This document shows, piece by piece, positions 1 to 11,590 of a stretch of 64,000 nt of DNA. The position numbers and the translations under genes were made by a program. Below the pieces are notes generated by a model. The model saw only the letters and a program-made list of their open reading frames with translations. It did no database searches and had not been told where the DNA came from. The number at the start of each line of letters is the position of its first letter. Position 1 is the first letter of the stretch. The DNA comes from Theocolax elegans (taxonomy: Eukaryota; Arthropoda; Insecta; Hymenoptera; Cerocephalidae), in assembly GCA_026168455.1 (NCBI GenBank), contig CM047428.1:20426759-20490758 (forward strand). The letters are read 5' to 3'.

Positions 1-637
1 AACATTTTCTTTCAATATTATTTTTCAAAGTTAACTTTTAACGATGTCATATACCAATTCAAAATTTGTACGTGTATGTATATATTTTTTTTTTAATTTT
101 TATGTAGAACATGTTTTTTAATTGTAAAAAAGCTTTTTTCGTTTTAATTACGATTTGTAATTTATATTAAACATTACGTCATTCGGTTAAAAATAAATTA
201 ATTTTATTTATCAGCACAGTTATATTAGAAATTCAAAATTTTTTTGTATAAATTGTAAAATTGTCTAAATAGTAACTCTTTTTTTTATATTATTGATATT
301 TTTAAAATTAAAATTTTTTTAATTTATACCACGGCGATTGTTGAAATTAACCTCAACTATTTAAAATTTACCAAATTTCTACCAGGATAATTCTTGTTTC
401 TAACCTCTAACATTTCGAAATTACCATTTTCTAACCAACTGTTAATTTCAACCACGTTAACATAATTTAATTCGCATAAGGTTTAATGCCGATGGTAACC
501 TAATAACATTAAAATTTACCGCATATATTTCTAAGAGATTAATAACTAAGTCTAACCTCAAAATGATAAAAATTCCATCAAAATAATTATTACATTTAAC
601 ATTTTATACATGAAAAATATGATATTATAGTAACTGA
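1..637. other. AT-rich intergenic sequence, no gene seen
   Basis: Very AT-rich sequence with poly-A and poly-T runs and no open frame of useful length. Nothing recognisable before the scaffold gap. Confidence 0.6.
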
Positions 638-737
638 NNNNNNNNNNNNNNNNNNNNNNNNNNNNNNNNNNNNNNNNNNNNNNNNNNNNNNNNNNNNNNN
701 NNNNNNNNNNNNNNNNNNNNNNNNNNNNNNNNNNNNN
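638..737. other. Assembly gap of 100 Ns
   Basis: An unbroken run of exactly 100 N characters. This is the conventional size for a scaffold gap of unknown length, so the true distance between the flanks is not known. Confidence 0.98.
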
Positions 738-2151
738 TAAAATTTTACATATTCACCAATGTTTTTTAAAAACTTCTCGTAATTTACAATTTTCTGTAAG
801 CAGCTTCAATTCCGATTGAGTCGCACTCGATAACGATGTTATGAATTTTGTCTGTAAATGACAGTGCATGCCTTATTTATTCAAATCTTGTCGTTACTTA
901 AAGTTTTCTCTAAGCAGGTTTATTTTCCATTGGTTTGCACTTGATAAAATTGTTATGAATTTTGTCTGCAAAATGATGATTTTCAAATGTTTTTTCAAAC
1001 TTCTAAATGATAACATCAATAATACACACTGCTGATACTATATTACTGAAAAGTTTTTTTCAGTGCTTTCATAATAAGTATGAAAAATTTCAAAAATTAC
1101 TATACTTCCACAAAATTGAAAACATTTTTATTAATTTAAAAAATATTTTATGAAAAAGAACATTCTAATATAATTAGTCTTGTTAACAATAGCTATTATT
1201 TTAAATTTTAGTAGCTGAAATGTAAAATGGCATTTTATACTAAATGTGTTTACTTTGCAGTATTTCCAATAAAAGTAATTATTGCATAAAAAAATCGGTA
1301 ATCGCAATACAATATATTTTATGTTTAAAAAAGTAAAAGAAATGTTATTGTAAATTGAACGATTATAAGATTACTAAGTAAATTGGTACAAAATAGATAC
1401 TTTTTAAATCTTGCATACATCTGCTATTTTTACTTCATAAAAACTGCTAATAAAAAAGTGTATCTTTTTAGTGTAGAATACATTCAAAAAGTTTGACGGA
1501 TTTAACGTCCTCTTAGTGATGTGATACTCCCATATTGCAGAAACTTACCTAAAAAATCCCAAAAATTTTATAACCTAATTATAAGAAAAATCTGAAAAAA
1601 ATCGCAGATACAGTTCAAAACAAATAGAATAGTGTGATAGAAAGATTTTTACGAAATAAACAATTGTTAAATAATTATATATAAATATTTATATTTGGTC
1701 GGCAATATGTATAGCTTTAAAACACTGATTCATGGCTGCTCAAAAATCTCGCTGATTTATCAATAAAAATATATGAAAAAAATCACAGAAAATCCTCTAA
1801 GGAAACACAACATCGATACAGAAAGTATTTTTCGATGAATTAAATTCCTCGTTTAATAAAAAATAAATCATTTTTTATTAAAATAATCAAAAATCAAGAT
1901 CAAATTTCATATAATAAAATTATAAATATAATTTTGCCAGAATCGTAAAAAAATTTATCGTAAAAATTTAAAAAATCTTATTAAATTTTAGTAAACATTC
2001 CAGTTTGGCATCCTCGTGAATCATGTTTACCAACGCTTATTATAAGTCGAACTTAATATAACAAAATTATTTAAAATACACAATGGAGGGTGAAAAAATC
2101 TCAAAATTAATAGAACAAATATACCGTAAAGTACCCAATTGTCGATCATGA
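738..2151. other. AT-rich intergenic sequence with one local duplication
   Basis: No gene is visible. The only structure is a diverged two-unit tandem duplication listed separately. The rest is AT-rich with homopolymer runs. Confidence 0.55.
773..977. repeat. Diverged tandem duplication, period about 114 bp
   Basis: Two units, 773..862 and 887..977, share the same order of words: CTT-TCGT-A, TTTTCT-TAAGCAG, TGCACT-GATAA and GTTATGAATTTTGTCTG. The copies are clearly related but substituted at many positions, so this is an old duplication. Confidence 0.7.
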
Positions 2152-2310
2152 ACCAATTTCTGATCAGTATATTATTTTAAAAAACTAATATGATTTACAT
2201 AAATCTAATTGTTACTATGTACAATTTAAAGGTTAAATAATCAATAATTGGTCAGTAGTTTTAACTAGGAATTGATGTACACACCGAAAATTTACTGATC
2301 AGAAATTGGT
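2152..2310. repeat. Short inverted-repeat element (MITE-like)
   Basis: An 18-bp arm at 2152..2169 is repeated as a perfect reverse complement at 2293..2310 (core ATTTCTGATCAG). An AAAGTACC word also lies outside the left arm, with its complement beside the right arm. About 120 bp of AT-rich sequence separates the arms. The size and symmetry fit a small non-autonomous DNA element, but no target-site duplication is obvious. Confidence 0.5.
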
Positions 2311-4901
2311 ACTTTCCGCTTTTTTTTTCTTAGATCGTTGCTTACTTTAAAAATAGTAGTTATTTGATTTTTCTAAGATCGCTAGAAGGAAGTTTATACT
2401 TATACTTTCTATGTGCGTCTAAATATATACAATTATTAACCTTCGTTAACATAAAATTATTCTCTGAACATACGGATTTGTCTTAACTGATCAACAACTG
2501 GGTATGTGATGGTATCATTTTATTGAAATCGTGTGAGCAGATTCTGGTGAACCCATAGCTAAATATCGTAAGATTAAACGCTATATTTTTGATAAACATT
2601 TTGGTTCATCGTTCACGCAATGTTTAAAAGGTCAAATATTCCAAAGAAAGAAAGAAAAATAATGTGACTTAGTATTAATATCGCCAAACATTCCCGTACC
2701 GCGTGAGCTCCCAACCGTTAAACCAATTCCGCCCGAACGAGTGAACGAATCAACCCTATAAACACATCCGTTCCACCTAAAATATTTCAAACCCTCCAAA
2801 CAGCATACTACAAAAAAAAGCAATCACTCGACGTATCTTTAATTTTTATACTCGCATAAAATATCCCAACGACCTCGTATCCATTCTCATCCGCGATATG
2901 TGTGAAAGAAAAAAAGAGAGGAAGATCGGTATATACGGATTTAAAACTCGATGCAATCGGTGATCTGAGAGAGAGATTATGGCGTCGAGTATTCGCAAAT
3001 AGCAATTTCATTCCTTTAGTGGGAGAGGGGATGAAAAGAGATAGTGCATTTGGCAGATTAAAAGACCATTGAGGTGCAACGAAATGCTTGTAAATATGCC
3101 CTATGGTGTATGAAAAAAAGAAGTCGCGCTGTTTTCCTTTTTTTCCATCCATCCTCCTTCCACCCCTCTTTTCCTTCCTTGATGAAATTGGATCCGTTTG
3201 AGCGACTCTTCTTTTATAACCTCCTCCCTTTCTCCTCCTTCTCCTCATCCTTCTCTCTCTCTCTCTCTCTCATCGATTTTCACTTCCTTCATCTGAAATT
3301 GCTAAGGCACGATATTTTCTTTATTTGCACCCCTTATATCGAATGCCCGCTGACATTGCCAGATATTCGTGTATAGAAATAAAAAAAAAATAAATCGGTT
3401 CGAATTTGTTTTCACACTATCGTTTTCTTTTTTTTCTGTTTCGATCGATGGTACCCTAATAGAAATCAAAACATTTATGTAACGTATTTTTGGACCCAAA
3501 AATTTAAAATCCTCAATTTCTACTGTGATACGTAAGCCTAACCTCAAACTCCTCATCTTTTCTACTACAGTGTATCTTCGTTTCGATTATTATTGTTTTC
3601 TACTGAAATTTTAAATTGATCTTTCTAAGATTTTTATCTGTTATTGTTGAACGTATCAGACACTTTTGTGTTGCCGGATTAGAGTACAATAATGCAAAAA
3701 AAATTGCTGAACTTCGGGAATATCAATTAAGTAGATTGAAAAATATATATTCTTTTTATTTTTTCAACAATTCGCGTAAAAATCAAATGACGATTGTATA
3801 ATCCAATTATATACAGGTTATTATATTTTTATTTACATTTTAATTATCATTGTACGAGCGGTATACAATTCTTTTCCATTACTTTCATTTACACGTATAT
3901 CGGATATTTAACATTTTTCAGATATTCACTTGTGTAATTTTTTTTTTTTTTCATGCTTGGTTGGGAATCCAATGTGCGCTTCAACGTGTACACACATATA
4001 TAAAACGACTGATTAATTAAATTCCATTTAATTTTTTTCCTCTCTTTTTGAAAATTTTAATTATACCGACATATTTAAAGTTGAACGGTAAAAGCCAATC
4101 AATAGCATTATTATTTTAATCTCCTTCATTAACGTTTTACGATTCACATTTAATTCAACGATACGAAAAAAACATATTTTTTTACTCGAAATCGTCAAGA
4201 AAAAAAGGGGGAGGGGAAGTGCTCGTCCAACGGCCATAATCGAACGATAATATTGATTTTACCGACTCGCAATTAAGAAACGAGGAGAGAGAAAAAGAGA
4301 GAGAGAGAGATAGATAGATAGATAGATAGAGAAAGTGCGCATCGTTCGCCGAGGAAAAGAAAATATTATCTTGTTCGCGTGTACTTAATGAAACTCAGGG
4401 AAATCCGGTTACGTATAGGGGGATAAAGTTTACAGTGTCTCAAATGTAGTACTAAGTACTTTTCCGCATTTTATTTTTTTTCGATATTATTTTGTCACGT
4501 TTGATGCAACTGGAAAACAAAATTTTTTTCTTCAACTGATGCTTATGCGATATTCATTATTATGCCTCCTTTTTTTCTTAATTAAATTATATCTTATATA
4601 GGATTCAGGATGTTAATGTAAGTTAATTTGTGCAATGACATCAATTAACTTTCATAATTAACAAACATTGCGAGCCCAACGACACGTTCAAAGGGAATTT
4701 AATATTTTAATGAGGTTGTATGCGGATTTAAACAAAGTATTTAAATTAAAGTATTTATTTATACGAATAAGAACCGCGTTTTACAAATGTAAAAGTTAAG
4801 CGGATTTGGGAGAATAAAGTGGAATGTCAATTGTTTTTGGGGAGTTTATATCGATTTTTGGAATAGCGAGTGGTTAATTTCGATTTGAAAAAAGTTACTT
4901 A
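2311..4901. other. Intergenic sequence with pyrimidine and GATA microsatellites
   Basis: No gene is supported. It contains a (TC)n run near 3254..3275 and a compound (GA)n(GATA)n run near 4285..4335. Between 2630 and 3560 several short frames overlap on both strands, but they are low-complexity and look like chance. Confidence 0.5.
4285..4335 (+). repeat. Compound (GA)n(GATA)n microsatellite
   Basis: An imperfect GA run passes directly into about five to six GATA units. Simple sequence, useful only as a polymorphic marker. Confidence 0.9.
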
Positions 4902-5318
4902 AGAGTGCTCTATACCCTTTCAGCGCCCTCTAGTCTGAGAAAAATTTTCTTTATAATATTTAGCTAATTTACTAGAGTTAGATCCAAGAAAACTAAGTTT
5001 TCCCACGTGTAAAGTAATAATAAGAGTTATTTAAACATGTTTTTGGATAATAATATTAAAAGCTGAAGGTATGTTTTGTAGAGAAAATCTGACTTGACTG
5101 TGGCGAGTAGCAGACGTCTGTCCACCGCGGTATCAATTTTTTCTCTACAAAATACGCCTTCCATAATACAAATCAAAGTAAATGTTAGATAATTTTTTAT
5201 ACCTATTTTATACGTGGGAAAACTTAATTTTCTTTAATTTGACTATCTTAAATAATCTAAAAAATACAAAGAAAATTTTTCTCAGACTAGAGGGCGCTGA
5301 CAGGGTGTAGAGCACTCT
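4902..5318. mobile_element. Fold-back MITE with TA target duplication
   Basis: The left end (AGAGTGCTCTAtACCC, then GCGCCCTCTAGTCTGAGAAA) is matched at the right end by its reverse complement. TA dinucleotides at 4900..4901 and 5319..5320 sit directly outside. The interior is also self-complementary: the GTAGAGAAAA block near 5079 pairs with TTTTCTCTAC near 5140, and the CCCACGTGTA region near 5001 pairs with TACGTGGG near 5211. The centre is a short GC-rich stretch near 5100..5130. With no coding frame, TA flanks and near-complete palindromy, it fits a non-autonomous Tc1/mariner-type element. The superfamily is inferred from the TA duplication only. Confidence 0.82.
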
Positions 5319-8309
5319 TAACTATTTTCGTTTAATAATCAAAGGGAATGTTATCAACTTTATTATAATGAATTTATAACCTATAAAATAAGTATTCTTA
5401 TCTCAAAGTACTGTAAAAATTAGCAAATACTCATATGTGGGATAGAAAAATTTGTGTTTAAGCCTATAGTGAGTACTTTTTGACCAAAAATAACTAAAAT
5501 ATCGATTTTATTGAACAGTATTTTTGGAACTTTTCTTTACACCAAGAAAATGCGTGTATTTAAAATTTCTTTTTTATTTCAATTAACATTTTATCTTATT
5601 ATTAATTTTTATTTCAAATTATTCTCTAATACTATTTTTTAGGCTCATAATTCTTATAATTTTACAATCAATGGCTTCTTACATTTGTAATTTACAAACG
5701 CAATTACATATTTTTTACTTTTCTTATGTTTATCTATTATTATTTTTTTATTCAAGTTGTAATACATTTATTTTGTATTTTTCAGCATATCCTGTAGCCT
5801 TGAATTTGAAAAAATATTTTTGTACATAAAAAATCTTACCAAAAATATGTATCTGTTGGGTTATGGTAAAAAATTGCCGTTTTTTGTACAAGTTAAATAT
5901 TCAGACACAATTTTTAGAGGTTATATCTAACTTAGAAAATGCTGTCTTCATGTCAAAAAAAATTTTTCATTTGAAATTATCTATTTTCATTTGTCAATTT
6001 CATCTTCACTCGGATAGTCGTGACTGCAATATTTTCGTTATTAATTAGAAAAAAAATCATCTTAATAGCCTTATTTTGTTAATTTTCTAGTAGATATATT
6101 ACATAATTTCAAACAATTTTGTTATTTATCTCTAAAATCTTTATTAATTAAAATTAACATATATTTGATAGGTTAAATTAAATTTTTGCGCTAAATTTTT
6201 CAATTTTTAGTCTAATTAAATAATCTATTAACAAACTCAAAAATGTATAGAATTAATAAAATTAATTATTGATCTTATTTAATAATCAATCACTATGTAA
6301 TACTCCTTAAAACCTTATCGTATTTTACCACAATTTTTACAATTTTTTACAAAAACCTTAACAATTTACCACAAAATTTTTTTTATAAAAGTATAATACC
6401 GAAAAACATTCTAACACGAAGAAGATTCTTCTAGAGTAAGAGTATATCGATAACAATCTATAGAAGGGTCAGAAAAGTTTAAGCGCAGGAGTCAGCATTA
6501 AATTTCAAAGTCAACTACGATATCGTTATTCTATAATGCTAAATTTCAGTTAGCAAAGAGAATATTTCCTTTAATACTCGACGATATTATATACGGATTA
6601 TATCTGAGATAAGAAAACCATATAATATTATATATTTATTTTCGTCCACATTTATAATTTCAAACGTGTACGCGATATTTCATAATCTTTTTTTGAAAAG
6701 GACGAGTTTCGTTACTTCAAAGAAATGATAAACTAAAATTATTTTTAACATTAAATTTATGAAAATTAAATATTTCCTAGAAAATTGCCATATATGATAT
6801 AATAATCTCAGTTTACTAAGTCGGCTGAGTAATCATAACTATTCTTTACGGTATATATATATATACACGTAGAGACTCAGAGATTAAAGGAAAAATTGCC
6901 GAGATTATAAATGAAGGAAATTTATATACAGCTCTACTGAATTCTCCTCTGGATGCTTGTACGTCGAAAATATTTTTTCGAAATAACGTAAAAGCAGAAA
7001 AAATACATTTATATATTTGGACATTCTTTAATCCTTCTTGGTCGCGTTTCGTACTCTCGGGGAGACAAAAAATTCACAGTAATCCTTCCAAAAAGAGAAA
7101 GGAGAGGACGAGACCTACCGCATGTTCTTCTTACAACTTGCGACCTTTTATATTTATTCGAGACCATTTTTTTTCATCATCGTGTACGTTAACGTTTTGA
7201 TAATGAACGTTTTGCGTAATTTCAATAGCTTTTGTTGCTAAACACTTTCTCATTAGTTACGCGTTTTTCTTTTGTCTTTTCTCTTCGTGTACGGAACAAA
7301 TTTATCGTTCCTTCCCGTAGAACGCAGCTGGGAATTATACGAGCTTGAAAAATTATGTACCGACGTCAAAAAATTTATACTTCGAATTATGGAAATCTTT
7401 TTATTACAAATCCGATATTTCCTTATTCGAGACATTTTTTTTGGCACACGGTATATGTTAAAGCAACATTTGCTAGTACAGAAAAATGAATTATCCTTAT
7501 ATAAAAGAAAATGTCGTAACGATTCTACATATATGCTTATCGTTGCAAACTATAAATTCATCAATGTGTCTTGGGAGATTCTTAATTACAAAGGTGTGCT
7601 ATACTATTACCGAGCTATTGTATCAACGATAAATTTCTTTAACTAATCTGATAGACTCCTGAGATTCAAAGTATAAATACAAAATTTGATTTATTGTTTC
7701 AACGTTAAAAAGAAAAAACAAGTGACGTGTTCTAAATAAAACAATTGAATTCGTGGTTAAAATATAATTTCGTATAATTACTCGATGACTGCCATAAATC
7801 ACGGTTATCATTTTTCATTTTCAATTATGATTGTCCTTAGTAATCCAGAGAGAAAGAGAGAGAGAGAAGTTAAATTGATTTTGACATCTGTCACTAATAG
7901 TTTTCAAGTAAGAATCTTGCTGAGTGGAAAAGTGAGGAAAGAGGAGAGAAGGCAAGATTGAAGATAAAATGTAATAAAGAACGACGAAACTAATTAATTT
8001 AAAGAAAAATCCTTATTGTATTAAAGTTCAATCGTTCCTACGTCCGTTCAGATTTTTCCGAGGATGCGACAGCGAGTAGAACAATTTTTCCCCATCCTGC
8101 GAAGATGGTCGATTAAATTTTATAACAGATAAATAACGATTCAACAATATTGCGATGGCCACTGAACAAGTTACCGAGATATACCTTTATCAATCCTAAC
8201 ATAATCTTTAAAATGTTGAATTAATGATATAAAAATATTTAGATATATTTTTCAAAAGAAGTATCATGAATGAAAATATTACTTTTAGAAGCAACTATTT
8301 TCTTTGCAG
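5319..8309. other. AT-rich intergenic sequence
   Basis: No gene or clear repeat family. Short frames near 5863..6048 and 7253..7811 run on both strands at once and show no recognisable protein. A small (GA)n run lies near 7850..7865. Confidence 0.5.
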
Positions 8310-9320
8310 ACTATTGTGTCAGTGGAAAGTACTATCTCAAAACTTATTTTCTTTACGTATTAAGAAAAGTACATAGATATATTATAAAAAGTACTATAGG
8401 CTAAAACGTTATTACCATTATACTTAATTTCAATATCATCTAATATTTACCATTACCATCACTTATTAACAATATTTGTAATGGTCTAGTGGAAAGTACT
8501 TCATTGAAAACTGCATTTTTTTCTTTTTTATAAGAAGAAAAAAAGATTTTTTCATTCACCAATTTTTTTTTTATCAAATTCCTAGATGATTGTATTATTC
8601 GAAAGTACTTTTCTGAAATCTAATTTCTTTACGTGTTAAACCCGTTGAGGTCCAAAGGGTGAATTTATTTCATCCCATTGAAAAACTAATGAAACTTTCA
8701 TATTCTCATACAGAAATTCATGTTTCTATTATTTTCCTGATTGCTCTTTAAGATTATGCAGAGAAATTTGCACTATCTTATGAGAAAAATAAAATATGGC
8801 GTGTATTATTTGGAAAACTGCGGAAAATATGCCGAGTATTCTAGTTAAGAATTTAATATTGAGTCCCAAAATCTGCGTAATCAGTGTTATCATTGTCTCT
8901 ACTTCAAAACGTAATGGTCCGAAATTTAATATGACGGTCACAAAATACTGAAAAACGACTTTTTGATTATTTTGAAGTTTGAAAAATCTCCTCCTTATAT
9001 TTAATAGAAAACGTAAACAATCATTAAAAAATAAGGTTTACAACTAAAATTAAGTATGGCAAATCGAAGATAGTAGACCAAATTCTAAAAATATGAATTT
9101 TTGTAGTTTTACGAAAGTATTTACCTTGATTTTAAAAAAAGTACTTTGCAAATCCAACTTTTATTTTTTATAAAAGTAAGAAATTTAATTTGTTTGGAAT
9201 ATTTATTACTATTTTTTTTACTATTAGCCTCCATCACATTGATTCAAAACTTAATAATAAAAAGACATTTTAATTTTAACTAAGTTTGTTAAAAAGTACT
9301 TTCAGAGTTATTGAACACTA
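8310..9320. repeat. Decayed tandem-like array marked by GGAAAGTACT
   Basis: The same order of words recurs about every 100 to 250 bp: AGTGGAAAGTACT near 8331 and 8489, CGAAAGTACTTTTCTGAAA near 8599, AAAAGTACTTTGCAAATC near 9138 and AAAGTACTTTCAGAG near 9291. Several units continue into TTTCTTTACGT-TTAA. The copies are strongly diverged, as in an old tandem array. No coding potential. Confidence 0.5.
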
Positions 9321-9433
9321 TATCCTAACTTTTGTGAAACATAATTAACATCTACAGTCCCAAAAAATAATTAATAATAAAGACTAAATGAAAAACAACT
9401 CAATAAAAACAACGAATTTGTTTTATGTTTCAG

Positions 9434-10004
9434 AAGTGACCAGATAGAAGTTACCAAGAGCCATGCGATCTTCTAATATCATCCAAACAGTTTTCACTCG
9501 ACTAAAAGATTCTTAATTGACACGAGAGGGGTAACACGGTAAATTCTACGATCGAATTTAGAGGTCGTACGTTCTCTAATAAATGGTGTAGCTACTACCG
9601 TAGAAACTACCCAGTGGGTGATATTTCTTCAGGAGTCGTTCAATTTACCTCGTCGTGGACAAGTACATCGGCCCCGAAATTTCTCCAAAACGATAAATCG
9701 TAAAGTAGTGATGCATTGCTGGTGGTGTTGGTAGTGATACTATAGGATGAAGACGAGGAGACCATAAACGAGTTGACCATCCGCTATGGCCGATGCCAAT
9801 CCACGACCGGCATTCGTGCGACCAAGTGATGACGATGATGACTCGAGGTCGCAAGTGGCACCGGAGCCACCAATTCCGATAGGTCGTGGAAGGAACTTCC
9901 GCGGTGAGTGACCAGCCAAGTGAATGCGACCAGTTCCGAACGACCCTGAGACTAATTTCGGGCTGGAGGTTATATTGGTCTCGTCGCGACTGTTCGGATT
10001 CGCG
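9434..10004 (+). other. sfl: Probable 5'UTR part of the first coding exon of sfl
   Basis: A good 3' splice-site sequence (TTTTATGTTTCAG) ends at 9433. From about 9440 the base composition becomes markedly richer in G and C and stays so up to the sfl start codon at 10005. I infer that this is 5'UTR continuous with the first coding exon, preceded by at least one further upstream exon. The alternative is that transcription starts inside this stretch and the AG is a chance match. RNA data would decide. Confidence 0.4.
9786..9908 (+). other. Upstream ORF (40 codons) in the putative sfl 5'UTR
   Basis: An ATG in good context (G at -3, G at +4) opens a 40-codon frame that closes with TGA at 9906..9908. 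The predicted peptide starts MADANPRP, has a five-Asp run near residues 16-20 and ends in a GRGRNF basic stretch. It is in a different frame from sfl and ends before the sfl ATG. It may be a translated upstream ORF that dampens sfl translation, or chance. A donor-like GTGAGTG starts at 9904, but an exon ending there would have phase 1, which does not fit the phase-2 acceptor of the next sfl exon. Confidence 0.35.
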
Positions 10005-10171
10005 ATGAAGATCACTACGGGAGAGGCGGTGGTGCCCCTACTCGGTGCTTTGGCACCACGATACGTTGTCAAACAGGCTACGGTCAAGAGATGTGTGGCT
10101 GCCCTGCTCCTGGTCTCAGTGGCTAGTATATTCTACTACACCCACTACATCATCAGCAGCCCGTTGTCCAG
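10005..10171 (+). CDS. sfl: sulfateless (heparan sulfate N-deacetylase/N-sulfotransferase), first coding exon
   Basis: Encodes residues 1-55 plus two bases of codon 56. The N-terminus (MKITTGEAVV) is a short cytosolic tail with basic residues (K23, K28, R29). A hydrophobic signal anchor follows at about residues 30-50 (ALLLVSVASIFYYTHY). This is the type II topology of Golgi NDST enzymes, which remove the N-acetyl group of GlcNAc in heparan sulfate and replace it with sulfate from PAPS. The exon ends CCAG|GTAAGT, a near-perfect donor, in phase 2, and joins the exon at 57979 to form a Ser codon (AG|C). I chose ATG 10005 because its -3 base is G. An in-frame ATG at 9924, directly after a stop, would add 27 residues but has a poor context. 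The gene name rests on the next exon, since this part of the family is not conserved. Confidence 0.75.
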
Positions 10172-10415
10172 GTAAGTTATCATTGAAACTTTCACCGTAA
10201 TTCAAAGCGAAACATGTTAACCCTTAGAACACCTTGAGGTATCATGGTCTGACTCACCAACATCCGATAACTTTATATCACTTTTCAGTACTAATTATGA
10301 CATTTTTAATAATTGTATAGCCTCTAAAAGGTTATTAAAATTTATGTGGCCAAGTCATACTTTAAAAATTTTTTCCTAGAAACATTTTCAATTGAGATAA
10401 TGACGATTGATATCT

Positions 10416-10630
10416 TTTTTTTTATTATTATTTTAACGTCGTTCTTTTTATGATCCCAAATCGGTGCTAATCAGCGACGGAGGTCATACGATGTCTTTGT
10501 TAAGAAAGCACTTGTTGAAAATATATTCCCCAGTGGTGCTTGTATCAATCGGCCGGAGCCGGGAATCGAACCTGGGACCTCCAGATTACGAGCCCGACGC
10601 CCTACCGACCGAGCCATCACAGGCCTTTCA
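10416..10630 (-). mobile_element. tRNA-derived SINE
   Basis: On the minus strand a tRNA-like head begins near 10625. It holds a box A (TGGCTCGGTCGG, 10605..10616) and a perfect box B (GGTTCGATTCC, 10562..10572), the internal RNA polymerase III promoter. The anticodon-loop region reads CTCGTAA, as in a Thr-type tRNA. The acceptor strands pair poorly and the T-stem has a mismatch, so this is not a working tRNA. About 100 bp of unrelated body follows and the element ends in an A-rich AATAATAATAAAAAAAAA tail. Near-identical ATTGATATC (10407..10415) and ATCGATATC (10631..10639) may be the target-site duplication. It lies antisense to sfl just inside intron 1. Confidence 0.72.
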
Positions 10631-10639
10631 ATCGATATC

Positions 10640-11159
10640 ATCTTGGTCGGCTGAAGATTGTCATTTTACAGTCACTTACGATTATACGTATAACAATCTG
10701 TACACATATAATTAAACATAATCTATATATGCACATTGTACGATTATAATTTATATCGGTTTTCCGAACCAGTTGTCTAATTTTAAATTAGGGAAGGCTC
10801 ATTGTACTATTTGTCTATTATAGTCGTTAGGTTGTTAGGATTATTGGATTTAATAAAAAATATTAATATTACTGAGTCATTAGATTATTGGATTATAACA
10901 TTCAAATGGAAAATATTAAAACAATTCATGTAAGTAGATTTGTAAAATATACTTTTCATTCACTTTCAGGCCATTTGGTCGCAACAACAAATTACATTTT
11001 GGTCTGCTCATTGGGCTAATTTTATTAATTTTTTTCTCCTCGTAAAATATACCCTTTCTGAAGGTGAAAAGCTTAAAAACGAGACTAACAAAAACAGATA
11101 AGATTAAAATTGGAAATCTCACGGCAATCGAGAAAATATACATCTACTAGCAGGAACCA
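10640..11159. other. AT-rich intron sequence
   Basis: No feature beyond short AT-rich words with repeated TTATTGGATT near 10850 and 10890. Confidence 0.5.
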
Positions 11160-11450
11160 CAAGACACAAGTTTCAAATATGCTGATTGCGACACGCTCGC
11201 TACACGTTCAGTTGGTTTGCCGCGCATTACCGAATCCGAAATTCTCAGGGGGTAGTAGTTGAGGAGGAGGAGGAAGGGAGAAAAGCCGGGGGGTCTTGAA
11301 CTTAACGTACAAGTCTCTCGACAGGTCTAACTAGTCGTCCGCGTGCGGCTTTTGCCCAGGCTCGCGTTCGCGTACCTCGTTCCCTCAAGGATCTCGGCGA
11401 ACTCTAACGTCTGAGAAGACTACAAGAAAAGAGTAAGCTGGATTTTAACT
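11160..11450 (+). promoter_or_regulatory. GC-rich island, possible alternative promoter or enhancer
   Basis: A block sharply richer in G and C than its surroundings, with many CpGs (for example CGTCCGCGTGCGGC and GCTCGCGTTCGCGTACC). An arthropod-type initiator word TTCAGTTGG occurs near 11208, and a donor-like GAGTAAGC near 11430 could close a short first exon. It lies 1 kb inside sfl intron 1, so a transcript starting here would lack the membrane anchor unless it uses other exons. No ORF is supported. A plain enhancer is equally possible. Confidence 0.3.
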
Positions 11451-11499
11451 AGGTAGACAATGCTAAAGAGATAATTCAGTTATGTTGTTCAACAACATA

Positions 11500-11590
11500 G
11501 CCATTGGTAATACAATATTTCAAATATTGACAAGATAATCCAAAATCCTGAACCAGAAATCTGATTGTTTTGACAACAATTATTCACTTA
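11500..11590. repeat. Left remnant of a roughly 135-bp tandem array
   Basis: The words CCTGAACCAGAAATCTGATT, TTGACAA and ATTATTCACTTA match, in the same order, the units found from 14993 to 15420. The array is split by the Penelope-like insertion. Confidence 0.6.
11578..11590. repeat. Left target-site duplication of the Penelope-like element
   Basis: The 13-bp word AATTATTCACTTA is repeated exactly at 14993..15005, directly after the right end of the element. Confidence 0.85.

Noticed and set aside
2632..3556. Cluster of short frames on both strands upstream of sfl
   Set aside because: Low-complexity Lys/Arg and Phe/Ser-rich translations from purine and pyrimidine tracts, overlapping on both strands.
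9786..9903. An alternative first coding exon of sfl ending at the donor-like GTGAGTG at 9904
   Set aside because: The exon would end in phase 1, but the acceptor exon at 57979 needs phase 2, so the NDST frame would be lost.
9740..10087. Minus-strand 115-codon frame over the sfl first coding exon
   Set aside because: It is the antisense shadow of a GC-rich coding and UTR exon with splice sites on the plus strand. No recognisable domain.
10540..10627. A functional tRNA-Thr gene on the minus strand
   Set aside because: Boxes A and B are good, but the acceptor stem pairs poorly, the anticodon stem relies on several wobble pairs and the T-stem has a mismatch. An unrelated body and an A-rich tail follow, which fits a SINE.
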